Shown: piece after piece, positions 18,461-29,675 of the stretch | How positions within the stretch are numbered: position 1 is the stretch's first letter | How the letters are laid out: every line of letters begins with the position of its first letter | DNA from: Ureibacillus massiliensis 4400831 = CIP 108448 = CCUG 49529 | Lineage (GTDB): Bacteria > Bacillota > Bacilli > Bacillales_A > Planococcaceae | Assembly: GCF_000772965.1 (NCBI RefSeq) | Contig: NZ_JPVQ01000024.1 | Location: forward strand, 1 to 60,647 | Length of the DNA stretch: 60,647 bases | Direction: 5' to 3' | Translations under genes and position numbers: made by a program | The notes under the pieces: model-generated | What the model saw: the letters and a program-made list of their open reading frames with translations, nothing else | Told to the model about the DNA's origin: nothing | Database searches by the model: none

Positions 18461-19870
18461 TTGACGATTACTAAAGGTGAAACATTAGTTGTTGATATAA
18501 ATCGATTAGATGAAAAGGGTTCTGGACGCGCGGTAATATGGCGTGAGAATGAAAAAGGCGTTTCAAAAAAATTACGTCTCACTATTCCACAAACACTTCC
18601 TGGTGAAACTGTACAAGTTACGGTGGATAATCCTGAACGTAGAAGAAGAAAAGCTATCCTAGAGGAAGTTTTAGAATCGAATCCGGAAAGAATTGCAGCA
18701 CCATGTCCTCATTTTGAGAAATGTGGTGGATGTGTATGGCAGCATTGGGACTATCAAGGTCAATTGAAACAAAAAACAAATCATGTGAAGCATGCTATAG
18801 AATCACAAGGATTTGATCCGAATTTAGTACGCGATACGATTGGAATGGATAATCCATGGCATTATCGAAATAAAATGGAGTTCACTTTCTCTAAAGATGG
18901 TTCATTAGGTTTACATGAACAAGGAAACTTCCGAAAAGTTATTTCCCTTGAAACTTGTTTAATCGCGGGTAAAGAAATGGTTGAAGCAGCAATGGAAGTA
19001 GCAGATTGGGCAAAAGCTCACGAATTGTCAGGTTATGATAAAGACGCTCACGAAGGTTTACTACGTCATTTAATGGTAAGACAATCCTTTGCTACGGGTG
19101 AAATCATGCTTGCATTATTTGCAACAGAACCACCTGTTGAAAATGCTGCTAATGATCTAGTTAAACGTATTCAAGAGAAATTCCCGCAAGTAAAGAGCTT
19201 ATTATGGCTTGAAAATACAGCTTGGGCTGATCGTACTCAATCAGAAAAAACTCATGTCTTAGATGGACGTGACTTTATATATGATGAAATGAGTGGCTAT
19301 CGTTTCCGTCTTTGGTTTGATACATTCTTCCAAACAAATCCTACTCAAGCTCAAAAATTAGTAGATTTAGCGATTGAAATTGGTCAACCGAAGAAATCGG
19401 AAAAGATGATTGATCTATTCTGTGGTGTTGGTACATTCTCACTTCCATTTGCAGCAAGAGTAGGGGAATTAGCCGGAATTGAAATCGTTGAAACTTCGAT
19501 AGAATCAGCAAAACGAAATGCGGCAGATAATGGAATAGACAACACATACTTCTTAGCGAAAGATGCAAGAAAAGGAATCGACGAAGTGTTAGAAACATTT
19601 GGCAGTCCTGAATTACTTTTACTTGACCCACCACGTTCAGGTGCAGGCGGAAAAGTAATGAGAAGAATTGGCCGTTCCAAACCACAACGTATTGTCTATG
19701 TATCATGTAATCCAGATACATTCGCGACTGATATAAAAGAACTTGAGCAATTTGGTTATGTATTAAAAGACGTTCAACCAGTGGATTTATTCCCTCATAC
19801 GGTGCATGTGGAGTGCGTGGTAAAGCTATATTTGAAAGAAGATTACGAAGCGGAATTCAATAAGAGATAA
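18461..19870 (+). CDS. rlmD: 23S rRNA (uracil-5-)-methyltransferase RlmD
   Basis: A 469-residue SAM-dependent rRNA methyltransferase. An N-terminal TRAM domain is followed by the iron-sulfur cysteines in CPHFEKCGGC, the SAM motif DLFCGVGTFSLPFA, LDPPRSGAG, and the catalytic cysteine in VSCNPDTFATD. Bacilli have enzymes of this type that methylate U747 and/or U1939 of 23S rRNA (RlmCD). Which sites this one modifies is not evident. TTG is the start after an AGGAGGAAA ribosome site. It appears to be a core chromosomal gene flanking the restriction locus. Confidence 0.9.
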   Translation: MTITKGETLVVDINRLDEKGSGRAVIWRENEKGVSKKLRLTIPQTLPGETVQVTVDNPERRRRKAILEEVLESNPERIAAPCPHFEKCGGCVWQHWDYQGQLKQKTNHVKHAIESQGFDPNLVRDTIGMDNPWHYRNKMEFTFSKDGSLGLHEQGNFRKVISLETCLIAGKEMVEAAMEVADWAKAHELSGYDKDAHEGLLRHLMVRQSFATGEIMLALFATEPPVENAANDLVKRIQEKFPQVKSLLWLENTAWADRTQSEKTHVLDGRDFIYDEMSGYRFRLWFDTFFQTNPTQAQKLVDLAIEIGQPKKSEKMIDLFCGVGTFSLPFAARVGELAGIEIVETSIESAKRNAADNGIDNTYFLAKDARKGIDEVLETFGSPELLLLDPPRSGAGGKVMRRIGRSKPQRIVYVSCNPDTFATDIKELEQFGYVLKDVQPVDLFPHTVHVECVVKLYLKEDYEAEFNKR

Positions 19871-19882
19871 CAATAATAAGCG

Positions 19883-19914
19883 CTGGTTGGATGTGATGTC
19901 CTCCAGTTTTTTTT
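19883..19914 (+). terminator. intrinsic terminator of rlmD
   Basis: CTGG at 19883 pairs with CCAG at 19903, with GGA/TCC inside, followed directly by eight T residues. It lies 12 bp after the rlmD stop codon. Confidence 0.65.
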
Positions 19915-20148
19915 ATGCCAGAACATATACTCTCTGACATCAATATGTCTTCAAGATGGTGTATAATAGTGTAAACGATTTGTCGAATAAAGGAATTTCC
20001 AGTTAAATTGTGGAATAAGTCCAAAGAACTATTAGGCTGGTATTACGGAGTGATCTTGCATGAAGTTTTATAGGTGGAAGGAAACTTCAAACCTATTTAG
20101 AAGTGCTTCTATAATCAATGAATAAGAAGAAAAATTGGAGGTATACAA

Positions 20149-21696
20149 ATGTCAAGTACAGCACAACGTGCCGAATTACAATCTCAAATCTGGAAAATAG
20201 CCAATGATGTCCGTGGCTCAGTAGATGGATGGGATTTTAAACAATATGTTTTAGGAACGCTTTTTTATCGATTTATAAGCGAGAACTTTTCTAGTTATAT
20301 TGAAGCTGGAGACGAAAGTGTCAAGTATGCAGAACTTCCTGATGATATTATAACGGAAGAAATCAAAGAGGATGCCATTAAAACAAAAGGGTATTTCATA
20401 TATCCGAGTCAGCTGTTTGCTAATATTGCGAAAACTGCCAACACAAATGAAAGCTTGAATACAGATTTAGCTGCCATATTTTCAGCAATTGAAAGTTCAG
20501 CAAATGGTTATCCATCTGAACTAGATATTAAAGGATTATTTGCCGATTTTGACACGACAAGCAATAGATTGGGAAATACAGTGAAAGATAAAAACAGTCG
20601 TTTAGCTGCAGTCATTAAAGGAGTTGAAGGGCTTAATTTTGGTGATTTTGAAGATAGTGAAATTGACATTTTTGGTGATGCCTATGAGTTTTTAATCTCT
20701 AATTATGCTGCCAATGCTGGTAAATCTGGAGGAGAATTTTTTACACCGCAGAGCGTGTCTAAGCTTATTGCTCAATTAGCAATACACAAGCAAACAACTA
20801 TTAATAAAATTTATGACCCAGCATCTGGTTCTGGTTCACTTTTATTACAAGCAAAAAAACAGTTTGATGCTCATATTATTGAAGATGGTTTTTATGGGCA
20901 GGAGATTAACCATACAACATATAACCTTGCTCGTATGAATATGTTTTTACACAATATAAACTATGATAAGTTTAATATTGCATTAGGAAATACGCTATTA
21001 GACCCTCACTTTGGTGATGAAAAACCTTTTGATGCTATAGTATCTAATCCACCCTATTCAGTAAAGTGGATTGGAAGTGATGACCCAACCCTTATTAATG
21101 ATGAAAGATTTGCCCCTGCAGGGGTTTTAGCTCCAAAGTCCAAAGCTGATTTTGCTTTTGTACTTCATGCCCTTAGTTACCTTTCAAGCAAAGGTCGTGC
21201 TGCTATCGTTTGTTTCCCAGGTATTTTTTACCGTGGTGGTGCAGAACAAAAAATTAGAAAGTATCTGATTGATAATAACTTTGTTGAAACGGTTATTTCA
21301 TTAGCACCTAACCTTTTTTATGGGACTCCAATAGCGGTTAATATCTTGGTTCTTTCTAAACATAAAACCGATAATAAAACTCAATTTATTGATGCAAGTG
21401 GAGTAGATTTCTATAAAAAAGCAACGAATAATAACATACTTACAGATGAACACATTGAGAAAATTATGGAAATATTTGACAACAAAGAAGATGTTGAACA
21501 TGTTGCAAAATCTGTTGATTATGATGCAATCGTTCAAAATGATTACAACCTATCTGTGAGCTCCTATGTGGAAGCAAAAGACACAAGGGAAGTAATAGAT
21601 ATCAATGAGTTGAATGCAGAAATAAAAACGACTGTAGCAAAGATAGACCAACTTCGTGCTGAAATTGATGACATTATTGAGGTGATTGAATCATGA
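20149..21696 (+). CDS. hsdM: type I restriction-modification methyltransferase subunit HsdM
   Basis: A 515-residue N6-adenine methyltransferase subunit. It has the HsdM N-terminal helical domain, then the SAM motif DPASGSGS (residues 223-230) and the catalytic NPPY (300-303), the pattern of gamma-type adenine methylases. Two copies with one HsdS make the methylase, and adding HsdR gives the nuclease. GGAGGT precedes the ATG. Its stop overlaps the hsdS start by four bases (ATGA), so the two are translationally coupled. A -10-like TATAAT lies at 19962, but I cannot identify a matching -35. Confidence 0.95.
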   Translation: MSSTAQRAELQSQIWKIANDVRGSVDGWDFKQYVLGTLFYRFISENFSSYIEAGDESVKYAELPDDIITEEIKEDAIKTKGYFIYPSQLFANIAKTANTNESLNTDLAAIFSAIESSANGYPSELDIKGLFADFDTTSNRLGNTVKDKNSRLAAVIKGVEGLNFGDFEDSEIDIFGDAYEFLISNYAANAGKSGGEFFTPQSVSKLIAQLAIHKQTTINKIYDPASGSGSLLLQAKKQFDAHIIEDGFYGQEINHTTYNLARMNMFLHNINYDKFNIALGNTLLDPHFGDEKPFDAIVSNPPYSVKWIGSDDPTLINDERFAPAGVLAPKSKADFAFVLHALSYLSSKGRAAIVCFPGIFYRGGAEQKIRKYLIDNNFVETVISLAPNLFYGTPIAVNILVLSKHKTDNKTQFIDASGVDFYKKATNNNILTDEHIEKIMEIFDNKEDVEHVAKSVDYDAIVQNDYNLSVSSYVEAKDTREVIDINELNAEIKTTVAKIDQLRAEIDDIIEVIES

Positions 21697-22898
21697 TTAA
21701 GCCGAATTTTTTGGAGAAGTTGCTTGATGGGATTGAAGTTGAGTGGAAGCAGTTAGGGGAGGTGGCTGAACTCTATGGAGGTCTTTCAGGCAAAAAGAAG
21801 GAAGACTTTGATAATGGAAACGCCTTATACATTTCGTATAAAAACGTATTTGATAATATAGAAATAAATTTTGATAAGCTGGAATCTGTAAAAGTGTCCG
21901 ATTCAGAAAACCAACATGAAGTAAAATATGGTGATATTTTGTTTACAGGCTCATCAGAGACGGCAGAAGAAGCAGGGATGTCTTCCTCTGTTACAACAAA
22001 GTTTGAATATAAAGTCTATTTAAATAGTTTTTCATTTGGGGTAAGGTTTAACGATGATATTCAGATAATACCACAATTTTCAAAACATTTATTTCGCAGT
22101 CGTTTTATGCGTACTGAAATTGCGAAGACAGCTAGTGGTGTTACGCGTTTTAACATATCTAAAGCAAGATTTAAAAAAATCCAAATCCCCATCCCTCCTC
22201 TAAAAGTACAAGTAGAAATCGTCCGTATTTTGGACGCCTTCACAGAGCTTACAGCAGAGCTTACAGCAGAGCTTACAGCAGAGCTTACAGCACGTAAAAA
22301 GCAATATGAGTATTATCGTGATAAGTTGTTGACCTTTGAAGAGGGAGAAGTTGAATGGAAGACGTTGGGGGAACTTGCCGAAAATCTTGACTCAATGCGT
22401 AAACCGATTACTAGTGGTTTAAGAACGTTTGGTGATATTCCATATTATGGAGCATCTGGTATTGTTGATTATGTAAAAGATTATATTTTTGAAGGGGATT
22501 TTTTGCTTGTTTCGGAAGATGGGGCAAACTTGGTTGCCAGAAATACACCAATTGCATTTAGTGCAAGTGGGAAAATATGGGTAAATAATCATGCTCATGT
22601 GCTTAAATTTAAGACTTATGAAGACCGTAGATTTGTTGAATTTTATTTAAATCATATTGATTTAACTCCCTATATATCGGGGGCGGCTCAACCTAAATTA
22701 AATAAGAAGAATTTGAATGGCATCATGGTTCCTAATCCTTTACCTTTACAAAAAAGGCGGATAGTATCTATTTTAGACAAATTTGAGGCTTTAACTAACT
22801 CAATCACTGAGGGTTTGCCTCGTGAAATAGAGTTGCGTCAAAAACAATACGAATATTACCGTAATATGCTTCTTAGCTTTCCAAAAGAGGAGGTGTAA
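21693..22898 (+). CDS. hsdS: type I restriction-modification specificity subunit HsdS
   Basis: A 401-residue specificity subunit with two target-recognition domains (about residues 1-170 and 215-370), each followed by a conserved helical spacer. The two spacers are visibly related: [15 protein letters not shown] after the first domain and [15 protein letters not shown] after the second. The central spacer contains TAEL repeats (DNA copies at 22245-22292), the hallmark of the EcoR124-like type IC family. In that family the number of repeats sets the length of the non-specific gap in the recognition site. There is no second or silent hsdS copy and no adjacent invertase in view. Confidence 0.93.
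   Translation: MIKPNFLEKLLDGIEVEWKQLGEVAELYGGLSGKKKEDFDNGNALYISYKNVFDNIEINFDKLESVKVSDSENQHEVKYGDILFTGSSETAEEAGMSSSVTTKFEYKVYLNSFSFGVRFNDDIQIIPQFSKHLFRSRFMRTEIAKTASGVTRFNISKARFKKIQIPIPPLKVQVEIVRILDAFTELTAELTAELTAELTARKKQYEYYRDKLLTFEEGEVEWKTLGELAENLDSMRKPITSGLRTFGDIPYYGASGIVDYVKDYIFEGDFLLVSEDGANLVARNTPIAFSASGKIWVNNHAHVLKFKTYEDRRFVEFYLNHIDLTPYISGAAQPKLNKKNLNGIMVPNPLPLQKRRIVSILDKFEALTNSITEGLPREIELRQKQYEYYRNMLLSFPKEEV
22245..22292 (+). repeat. four tandem 12-bp repeats encoding TAEL in hsdS
   Basis: GAGCTTACAGCA occurs four times in a row without a single mismatch, starting at 22245, 22257, 22269 and 22281. Each unit encodes E-L-T-A. Perfect identity at DNA level indicates recent expansion and makes slippage or recombination between units likely. 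A change in copy number keeps the reading frame. Confidence 0.97.
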
Positions 22899-22900
22899 AA

Positions 22901-25900
22901 ATGGCAGATTTCAAACCCATCGCAGAATCAAATAACTTTATAGTTTTGGATAAATATACGAAAATAGACCAACAAGGAGTTGGCTATCAAACAGAAGCTG
23001 ATTTAGAACGAGAACTGATTCAAGATTTAGTAAATCAAGGTTATGAGTATCTACCAAGTTTAACTACTCCTGAAAAAATGCTTGCTAATGTCCGAGTGCA
23101 ACTGCAGAACCTTAATAATGTACAATTTTCAGAAGCAGAATGGATTAGATTTTGTGGGCAGTTTTTAGATAAACCGAGTGATAACCACATTGATAAAACC
23201 CGTAAAATTCATAACGATTATATTTATGACTTTGTTTTTGATGATGGGCATATTCAAAACATTTACCTAGTAGACAAAAAGAATATTGCCAACAATAAAG
23301 TGCAGGTAATTTCGCAATTTGAACAAAAAGGAACGCAAGCCAATAGATATGATGTTACCATTTTAGTCAATGGCTTACCTTTAGTACAAGTAGAGCTTAA
23401 AAAGCGTGGGATTGCCATTCGTGAAGCATTTAACCAGGTTCACCGATACAGCAAAGAAAGCTTTAATTCCGAAAACTCTCTGTTTAAATATTTACAGATT
23501 TTTGTGATTTCTAATGGGACTGATAGCCGTTATTTTGCTAATACGACTAAACGTGATAAAAATAGTTTTGATTTCACTATGAATTGGGCAAAATCGGATA
23601 ATACCCTGATTAAAGATTTAAAAGATTTTACCGCTACATTTTTTCAGAAAAATACTTTATTGAATGTTCTACTGAAATATTCCGTTTTTGATGTCAGCGA
23701 TAACCTGCTGATCATGCGTCCTTATCAAATTGCCGCTACAGAAAGAATTTTATGGAAAATTGAAAGTTCATATCTAGCCAAAAAATGGCGAACCACTGAA
23801 AGTGGCGGATATATATGGCATACAACAGGTTCAGGGAAAACACTTACGAGTTTTAAAGCAGCTCGTTTGGCTACTGAACTGGATTTTATAGATAAAGTAT
23901 TTTTTGTTGTAGATCGGAAAGACCTAGATTTTCAGACGATGAAAGAGTATCAGCGTTTTTCTCCTGATAGTGTTAATGGTTCAGAAAGTACCGCAGGATT
24001 AAAGCGTAATATTGAAAAAGATGATAATAAAATTATTGTGACGACCATTCAAAAACTGAATAACCTAATTAAAAGCGAAACAGAGTTACCTATATATAAT
24101 AAGCAAGTGGTATTTATTTTTGATGAAGCTCACCGTTCACAATTTGGTGAAGCTCAAAAAAATATCAATAAAAAGTTTAAGAAGTTCTATCAATTTGGAT
24201 TTACAGGTACGCCTATCTTCCCGCAAAATGCGTTAGGTTCTGAAACGACTGCTTCTGTCTTTGGTCGAGAGTTACACTCTTATGTCATTACGGATGCCAT
24301 TAGAGATGAAAAAGTTTTAAAATTCAAAGTAGATTATAACGATGTACGTCCCAAGTTCAAAACGATTGAAAAAGAACAGGACGAGAAAAAGCTATCTGCA
24401 GCAGAAAATAAAGAAGCTTTACTGCATCCTGAACGGATTAAAGAAATTTCTCAATATATTCTTAATAATTTTAAGGTAAAAACCCATCGTTTAAATGCGA
24501 ATGGAAAAGGATTTAACGCCATGTTTGCTGTGAGTAGTGTTGATGCAGCCAAACTCTACTATGAATCATTAAATAACTTACAAAAGGGAAGTAATAGACC
24601 CCTTAAGATTGCGACAATTTTCTCCTTTGCTGCTAATGAAGAGCAAAATGCTATAGGTGAAATTCTTGATGAAACTTTTGAACCTTCAGCAATGGATAGT
24701 AGTGCAAAAGAGTTTTTAAGTTTAGCCATTAAAGACTATAATGCCATGTTTAAAACCAATTATGGCGTAGATAGTAAGGAATTTCAAAATTATTATCGTG
24801 ACCTTGCTAAACGAGTAAAAGACAGAGAGATTGATTTGTTGATTGTTGTTGGAATGTTTCTAACTGGTTTTGATGCACCTACATTAAATACTTTATTTGT
24901 TGATAAAAATCTTAGGTATCATGGTTTAATGCAAGCTTTTTCGAGAACAAATCGTATTTATGATTCCACCAAAACCTTTGGGAATATTGTTACTTTTAGA
25001 GACCTAGAACAAGCAACCATAGACGCCATTACTCTTTTTGGTGATAAAAACACTAAAAATGTGGTTTTGGAAAAAAGTTACAAAGAGTATATGGAAGGAT
25101 TCACTGATGTTGCAACGGGTGAAGAACGTCGTGGTTATGTAGACGTAGTAAAAGAATTAAAGGAACGTTTCCCTAATGTTGATGAGATTGTTACTGAAAA
25201 GGATAAGAAAGAATTTGCTAAACTATTTGGTGAATATTTGCGTATTGAAAACATCCTACAGAACTATGATGAATTTTCAGGTTTAAAAGCTTTACAAACA
25301 GTAGATATGACTGACCCCAAAGCTTTAGAAGAATTTAAGTCTACTCACTATGTAACAGATGAAGATTTAGCTGTTATGCAAGAGATTCAAGTGTTAGAAG
25401 AAAGAGCTATTCAAGATTATCGATCTTCATATAACGATATTCGTGATTGGCTTCGTCGTGAAAAATCTGGAAAAGAAAAAGATAATTCCTCTATAGATTG
25501 GGATGATGTTGTATTTGAAGTAGATCTTTTAAAATCCCAAGAGATTAATTTAGATTATATTCTTGAACTTATTTTTGACCATAACAAAAAAGTAAAAGAT
25601 AAAGCATCCTTGGTTGAAGAAGTTCGTCGCATCATTCGTTCTAGCGTAGGAAACCGTGCGAAAGAAAGCTTAGTAGTCGATTTTATCAACCAAGCTGATT
25701 TAGATAGTATTCAAGATAAAGCAAGTATTATTGATGCCTTCTTCTCATTTGCCCAAACTGAGCAAAAACGTGAAGCAGAAGAATTGATTAATACTGAAAA
25801 ACTCAATGAAGAGGCTGCAAAAAGATATATTTTAAATTCATTAAAAAGAGAATATGCCAGTGAAAATGGAACGGAACTTAATGAAATTCTTCCTAAAATG

Positions 25901-25999
25901 AGTCCTCTTAATCCACAATATTTAACTAAAAAACAGAGCGTTTTTCAGAAAATCTCTGCATTTGTAGATAAGTTTAAGGGAGTAGGGGGTAAGATTTAA
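22901..25999 (+). CDS. hsdR: type I restriction endonuclease subunit HsdR
   Basis: A 1032-residue motor and nuclease subunit. The N-terminal nuclease domain shows the D...ExK pattern ending VQVELKKRG near residues 163-171. The SF2 translocase follows with Walker A GSGKT (310-314), DEAH (408-411), FTGTP and the C-terminal [14 protein letters not shown] and QAFSRTNR motifs. The C-terminal helical part docks to HsdM. AGGAGGTG precedes the ATG, two bases after hsdS. The length is normal and no frameshift is visible, so the three-gene system looks intact. Confidence 0.95.
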   Translation: MADFKPIAESNNFIVLDKYTKIDQQGVGYQTEADLERELIQDLVNQGYEYLPSLTTPEKMLANVRVQLQNLNNVQFSEAEWIRFCGQFLDKPSDNHIDKTRKIHNDYIYDFVFDDGHIQNIYLVDKKNIANNKVQVISQFEQKGTQANRYDVTILVNGLPLVQVELKKRGIAIREAFNQVHRYSKESFNSENSLFKYLQIFVISNGTDSRYFANTTKRDKNSFDFTMNWAKSDNTLIKDLKDFTATFFQKNTLLNVLLKYSVFDVSDNLLIMRPYQIAATERILWKIESSYLAKKWRTTESGGYIWHTTGSGKTLTSFKAARLATELDFIDKVFFVVDRKDLDFQTMKEYQRFSPDSVNGSESTAGLKRNIEKDDNKIIVTTIQKLNNLIKSETELPIYNKQVVFIFDEAHRSQFGEAQKNINKKFKKFYQFGFTGTPIFPQNALGSETTASVFGRELHSYVITDAIRDEKVLKFKVDYNDVRPKFKTIEKEQDEKKLSAAENKEALLHPERIKEISQYILNNFKVKTHRLNANGKGFNAMFAVSSVDAAKLYYESLNNLQKGSNRPLKIATIFSFAANEEQNAIGEILDETFEPSAMDSSAKEFLSLAIKDYNAMFKTNYGVDSKEFQNYYRDLAKRVKDREIDLLIVVGMFLTGFDAPTLNTLFVDKNLRYHGLMQAFSRTNRIYDSTKTFGNIVTFRDLEQATIDAITLFGDKNTKNVVLEKSYKEYMEGFTDVATGEERRGYVDVVKELKERFPNVDEIVTEKDKKEFAKLFGEYLRIENILQNYDEFSGLKALQTVDMTDPKALEEFKSTHYVTDEDLAVMQEIQVLEERAIQDYRSSYNDIRDWLRREKSGKEKDNSSIDWDDVVFEVDLLKSQEINLDYILELIFDHNKKVKDKASLVEEVRRIIRSSVGNRAKESLVVDFINQADLDSIQDKASIIDAFFSFAQTEQKREAEELINTEKLNEEAAKRYILNSLKREYASENGTELNEILPKMSPLNPQYLTKKQSVFQKISAFVDKFKGVGGKI

Positions 26000-26031
26000 T
26001 AAATCTAAAATGGAAAGGACAATGTGGAGAA

Positions 26032-26250
26032 ATGGCAGAAATCAAATTCGAAATCACAAAACAAATCGCAGTTCTATCAGAATCACCAAAGGGATGGACA
26101 AAAGAACTTAACCTTATTAGTTGGAACGGTCGTGAACCGAAATACGACATCCGTGACTGGGCTCCAAATCATGAAAAGATGGGCAAGGGTGTTACGTTGA
26201 GTAATGAAGAGGTAGACAAGTTGATTGAAGCATTACAATCTCTTGACTAA
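26032..26250 (+). CDS. YdbC-like PC4/p15-type ssDNA-binding protein
   Basis: A 72-residue protein matching the YdbC family, bacterial relatives of the eukaryotic coactivator PC4 that bind single-stranded DNA. The family pattern is visible in KGWTKELNLISWNGR, KYDIRDWAP and MGKGVTLS. The start has only a modest GGAAAGGA ribosome site. It follows hsdR by 32 bp and is closed by its own terminator. It could belong to the restriction operon as a passenger or be a relic of an older neighbour. Its role is unknown here. Confidence 0.8.
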   Translation: MAEIKFEITKQIAVLSESPKGWTKELNLISWNGREPKYDIRDWAPNHEKMGKGVTLSNEEVDKLIEALQSLD

Positions 26251-26295
26251 ATACAAATATTTGCAATTATACAAATATAATATGCTACTATTAAA

Positions 26296-26332
26296 CTGGA
26301 GGGTTTTTACCTTTCAGTTATTTTTTTATTCT
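26296..26332 (+). terminator. intrinsic terminator after the ydbC-like gene
   Basis: AACTG plus AGG pair with CCT plus CAGTT, followed by a T-rich tail. It separates the restriction operon from the polymerase gene. Confidence 0.6.
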
Positions 26333-26359
26333 TAATATTGGCGGTAGGGGGTTCATAAA

Positions 26360-29300
26360 GTGGCATTAAAGCGAAGACAATTTCACATTAGACAATATAA
26401 GTTTACTGATGTTAAGGATGACAATGGTGTCTTAACTTTTCCGTCTGATGCAGCAATAGAACATCAAAACAGTGAAAATATTTTGTATGAAACACTTTAT
26501 CGATTGTTAAATAAAACCTACGATACAAGTGAAGGTGCTAAAAATACGCTTCCGGAGTTGTTTATCTTAAACGCTAATTCCATTGATGAAAAAGATGATG
26601 ACCAAGTATTGAGATATAAAAAGATCATGAGTGACGGTGTTGATATTGATAACATTCACTATATTCGCTTTGGAAAATCGAGCAGTATGGCAATGAACCA
26701 GCGTACTTTATTTGTGTGCTCAGATCTTCATACAAAATTAAAAGAAACCATCACTCTTGGGAAACAGCCAAATGAGACAGTGATATCAAAATATGAAACA
26801 GCCATAGGTTTAACACTTAGCAGCATCAATTTAGTAAAAGACTTACCAAGAATTTGCATTGTAAAGGATTTTGAAACGTCTTTAGTTGCTGATGTTAAAG
26901 TTGTTTCAAAGTTTGAGTTACGTGAAGAAGACCAAGAAGAATATCAGGTTTTTGCTAAACTTGAGCAAGAAGAGGTGGCACGAAAAGAGGCGTTTGTAGA
27001 AAAATGGGATGAAATCAAAGAATCCCGTGATTTTCTAAGCAACACTCCTCTATATGTTGGTGAAAATGCGAAATCAAAATCTGCGTGGGAACGTGAAGGC
27101 AGAAGAGTGAAAGTAGAAGAGTTGGATAAGCCAGAGGGTCACAAAGTGATTAAAAAGGAAAACAAACGTTATCCTGTTTATAAGGAAGAACAAACAGAGG
27201 AAATTCCTAATATTATTTCAAAGTTTAATGTTGGATATGACGTTAAGCTATTAGAAAATCATGAAAATGAAATTACTCCTTTTGATGGACAGGGATTCAT
27301 TAGTTTTGAGTATGCTCGAAAATTATCAAAAAAATTGAAGTTAAAATACACAAGTAACGCCTTTCAAATCCGTATGCCCTATATTAAAGGTCTTATGATT
27401 ACCTATGATTTGAAGTCATGGTTTAAAGAAAAAGAGGTTACTCATATTATCGACTTATGGGACAATCTCATCGATATTACCAACTTAGATATCATCATGA
27501 CAGAAAGTTGCTTTAAAGCAAAATTAGAAGCGTTAGGTGAAGATGTTAAACAAAAATGGCTGTTTTCTAACATGGATGAATACATGAAACTGATTGAAAA
27601 TTATGGGCATCGGTATATTGGCATTGCAAACTATGCAAAGTCAGCTAAATTGACTGATTTATATACACCTTTAACTTATCAATTTATTAATTCACTAGAT
27701 ATAGATTATGAGAAATTAACAGCTTTAAATACAGATATTGCCCAACTGTATCTTGATATTTTACATCACGGTGATGTTGCAAGTGTGAAAGCATTTCTGA
27801 ATATGATTAAACATGAAGGAAATGAAGAAGACGTATTCCATACAGACATAGCTAAAGCAATCGATATTAATGAACGAATGATATTTGATCCGAGAGTTCA
27901 AGTATTTTTAAGAAGACAAATTTTACGGTCATTTAAAGAGTTAGCCATTGGTCGTGTTCCTGTAAAAGGAGATTATAAATTTGTCACGGGAGACTGTGTT
28001 GCTTTAGCTGAATGGATTACATATAACGATAAAGAGAAAGTAGTAGGATTTCTTCAATCAGATGAATTTTACTGCAATGGGAAAAGCGGTCAATATGTCA
28101 TGATGAGGAATCCACTCACTAGTTGGCATGAAGTAAAGAAAGCGAATTTTGTTTCATCAAATAATCGATACGTTGAACATTTAAATAATGTCATTCAGTT
28201 TAACGCTGGCAAGGATTTAACAATGGCTCAATTAAGTGGATGTGATTTTGATGGAGATAAAGTGTTGTTAACGAATGAACCATTGATTTATGAGTCTGTT
28301 ATTGAAGATTTTGTCATTGTGAATATTGATGATAAGACAACTGCTAATGCTAAACCATATAATCTGGATTCTATTATTGAATTTGAATTGAAAAACTTAT
28401 CGAATGAAACTGCATTAGTTACGAATATTGGAACTTATTTTCAAACTCTTGCTTTAGAAGAAGGAAACTTAAGAGATCGAGAATTAGAAATTGCAACGTG
28501 TAAACAACTACAAGCAGAGTTCATCGATTCTGTAAAAAAAGGAACGAATCCAACCATTCCAGCAATTTTATTAGAAGTTGCCAATAAGAAGCCTTTCTTT
28601 CAAAAATTTATTTATGGTGGAGAAGAATATAAGTATTTAAAAATAAAAAGTCCGTTAAATCGATTAGCGATGTCATTAGATAAATGGCTGAAAAAGCAAG
28701 AAGAGAAAAAAGTGTTTATTACTGAATATCTCGATATAGATACGATGGAATTGATTACCGATATGAGCAAAGTGGATCAAAAATCATTTTTTGAATTAAC
28801 AAAGAAAATTGCACCTATTTATAATGACTATGCCAAGGCAAAAGGGGAGTTATGGAAAGAAGAGAAACAAATAAATAAGTTGCGAATGTCAGATAAAGAA
28901 AGAGATCAATTGGAACACATCAATAAACAGTATAAGGATCTATATGAAAAAACAAGAAAGAAATGTGTAGCTGTTTGTGATAACGAAAGTGTTCTAGCAA
29001 CAATTTGTACGTATATTGAGTATCGTTATAGTAAACAAAGCTCTGAAAATTCTAAGCTAGTGAGTCGAACGAAGTCCTATATTTTCCCTTGGATTATGGC
29101 TCCAGAAGGAATAATGGAGAACTTAAAAACGCACGAAGATGAAATAAAAGTAGATATTGTAGAAGTGCCACAGTTAAATGGACTTGAAAAAGAATATGAA
29201 GGAATAGTAAGTGTGGTAAATTGTTCTGCCAGCATTGATGATGTTCAATTCGAAACTAAACTAGCAGATGGTAATTACCGTTTGTTTAACCAAATAGGTT

Positions 29301-29668
29301 ATCATTTTATCGATTACGATCATCAAAGAAAAACAAATGTAGAAACACTGAGTAGTGATGTAATTAAGAAAACGAACGAGGAGTCATCTATAGAGCCGTT
29401 AAAAAATTATAAATGTCGATTATTAGGAAATATTACAGATGGATATTCAGTTTCGGAGCGAATTAACCATCAAATCATTTCTTTAAATATGAATGGTAAT
29501 TATCTTGGTATTTATTTAGGTAATGAGTATATTTGTGGCATTGCACAGGAAAGCTATACGAATTTAGAGAAGAAGATTATGTTGGAAAATTACATCGGTC
29601 AGTCTTTTAAAGTGTCAGTAGAAAAGATAAACACTAAAAGTTTAACTGTTTATTTGAACTCCTTGTAA
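26360..29668 (+). CDS. single-chain RNA polymerase, YonO/QDE-1 (cellular RdRP) type
   Basis: An 1102-residue protein carrying the catalytic motif of the two-barrel RNA polymerases. SGCDFDGDKVLL places the metal-binding aspartates at D629, D631 and D633, the DxDGD signature shared by QDE-1/eukaryotic RdRPs and the phage SPbeta polymerase YonO. About 45 residues upstream stands RNPLTSWHEVKKANFV, equivalent to the conserved R/K-NP...H-x-G-D segment of RdRPs. YonO is known to transcribe DNA, so DNA-dependent activity is the better guess. No zinc or sigma-like partner is encoded nearby. GTG start after AGGGGGTT. It opens the phage-like element and could transcribe its genes. The length exceeds what I recall for YonO, and the outer regions are not recognised. 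Confidence 0.8.
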   Translation: MALKRRQFHIRQYKFTDVKDDNGVLTFPSDAAIEHQNSENILYETLYRLLNKTYDTSEGAKNTLPELFILNANSIDEKDDDQVLRYKKIMSDGVDIDNIHYIRFGKSSSMAMNQRTLFVCSDLHTKLKETITLGKQPNETVISKYETAIGLTLSSINLVKDLPRICIVKDFETSLVADVKVVSKFELREEDQEEYQVFAKLEQEEVARKEAFVEKWDEIKESRDFLSNTPLYVGENAKSKSAWEREGRRVKVEELDKPEGHKVIKKENKRYPVYKEEQTEEIPNIISKFNVGYDVKLLENHENEITPFDGQGFISFEYARKLSKKLKLKYTSNAFQIRMPYIKGLMITYDLKSWFKEKEVTHIIDLWDNLIDITNLDIIMTESCFKAKLEALGEDVKQKWLFSNMDEYMKLIENYGHRYIGIANYAKSAKLTDLYTPLTYQFINSLDIDYEKLTALNTDIAQLYLDILHHGDVASVKAFLNMIKHEGNEEDVFHTDIAKAIDINERMIFDPRVQVFLRRQILRSFKELAIGRVPVKGDYKFVTGDCVALAEWITYNDKEKVVGFLQSDEFYCNGKSGQYVMMRNPLTSWHEVKKANFVSSNNRYVEHLNNVIQFNAGKDLTMAQLSGCDFDGDKVLLTNEPLIYESVIEDFVIVNIDDKTTANAKPYNLDSIIEFELKNLSNETALVTNIGTYFQTLALEEGNLRDRELEIATCKQLQAEFIDSVKKGTNPTIPAILLEVANKKPFFQKFIYGGEEYKYLKIKSPLNRLAMSLDKWLKKQEEKKVFITEYLDIDTMELITDMSKVDQKSFFELTKKIAPIYNDYAKAKGELWKEEKQINKLRMSDKERDQLEHINKQYKDLYEKTRKKCVAVCDNESVLATICTYIEYRYSKQSSENSKLVSRTKSYIFPWIMAPEGIMENLKTHEDEIKVDIVEVPQLNGLEKEYEGIVSVVNCSASIDDVQFETKLADGNYRLFNQIGYHFIDYDHQRKTNVETLSSDVIKKTNEESSIEPLKNYKCRLLGNITDGYSVSERINHQIISLNMNGNYLGIYLGNEYICGIAQESYTNLEKKIMLENYIGQSFKVSVEKINTKSLTVYLNSL

Positions 29669-29675
29669 AAGTATC

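Noticed and set aside
19871..20148. Left attachment site of the mobile element
   Set aside because: No direct repeat could be matched with the region after 49,900 or 51,700, so no end can be claimed.
22245..22292. Possible CRISPR-like or frameshift-prone repeat
   Set aside because: The repeats have no spacers and keep the frame. They encode the known TAEL linker. No CRISPR array was seen anywhere in the window.
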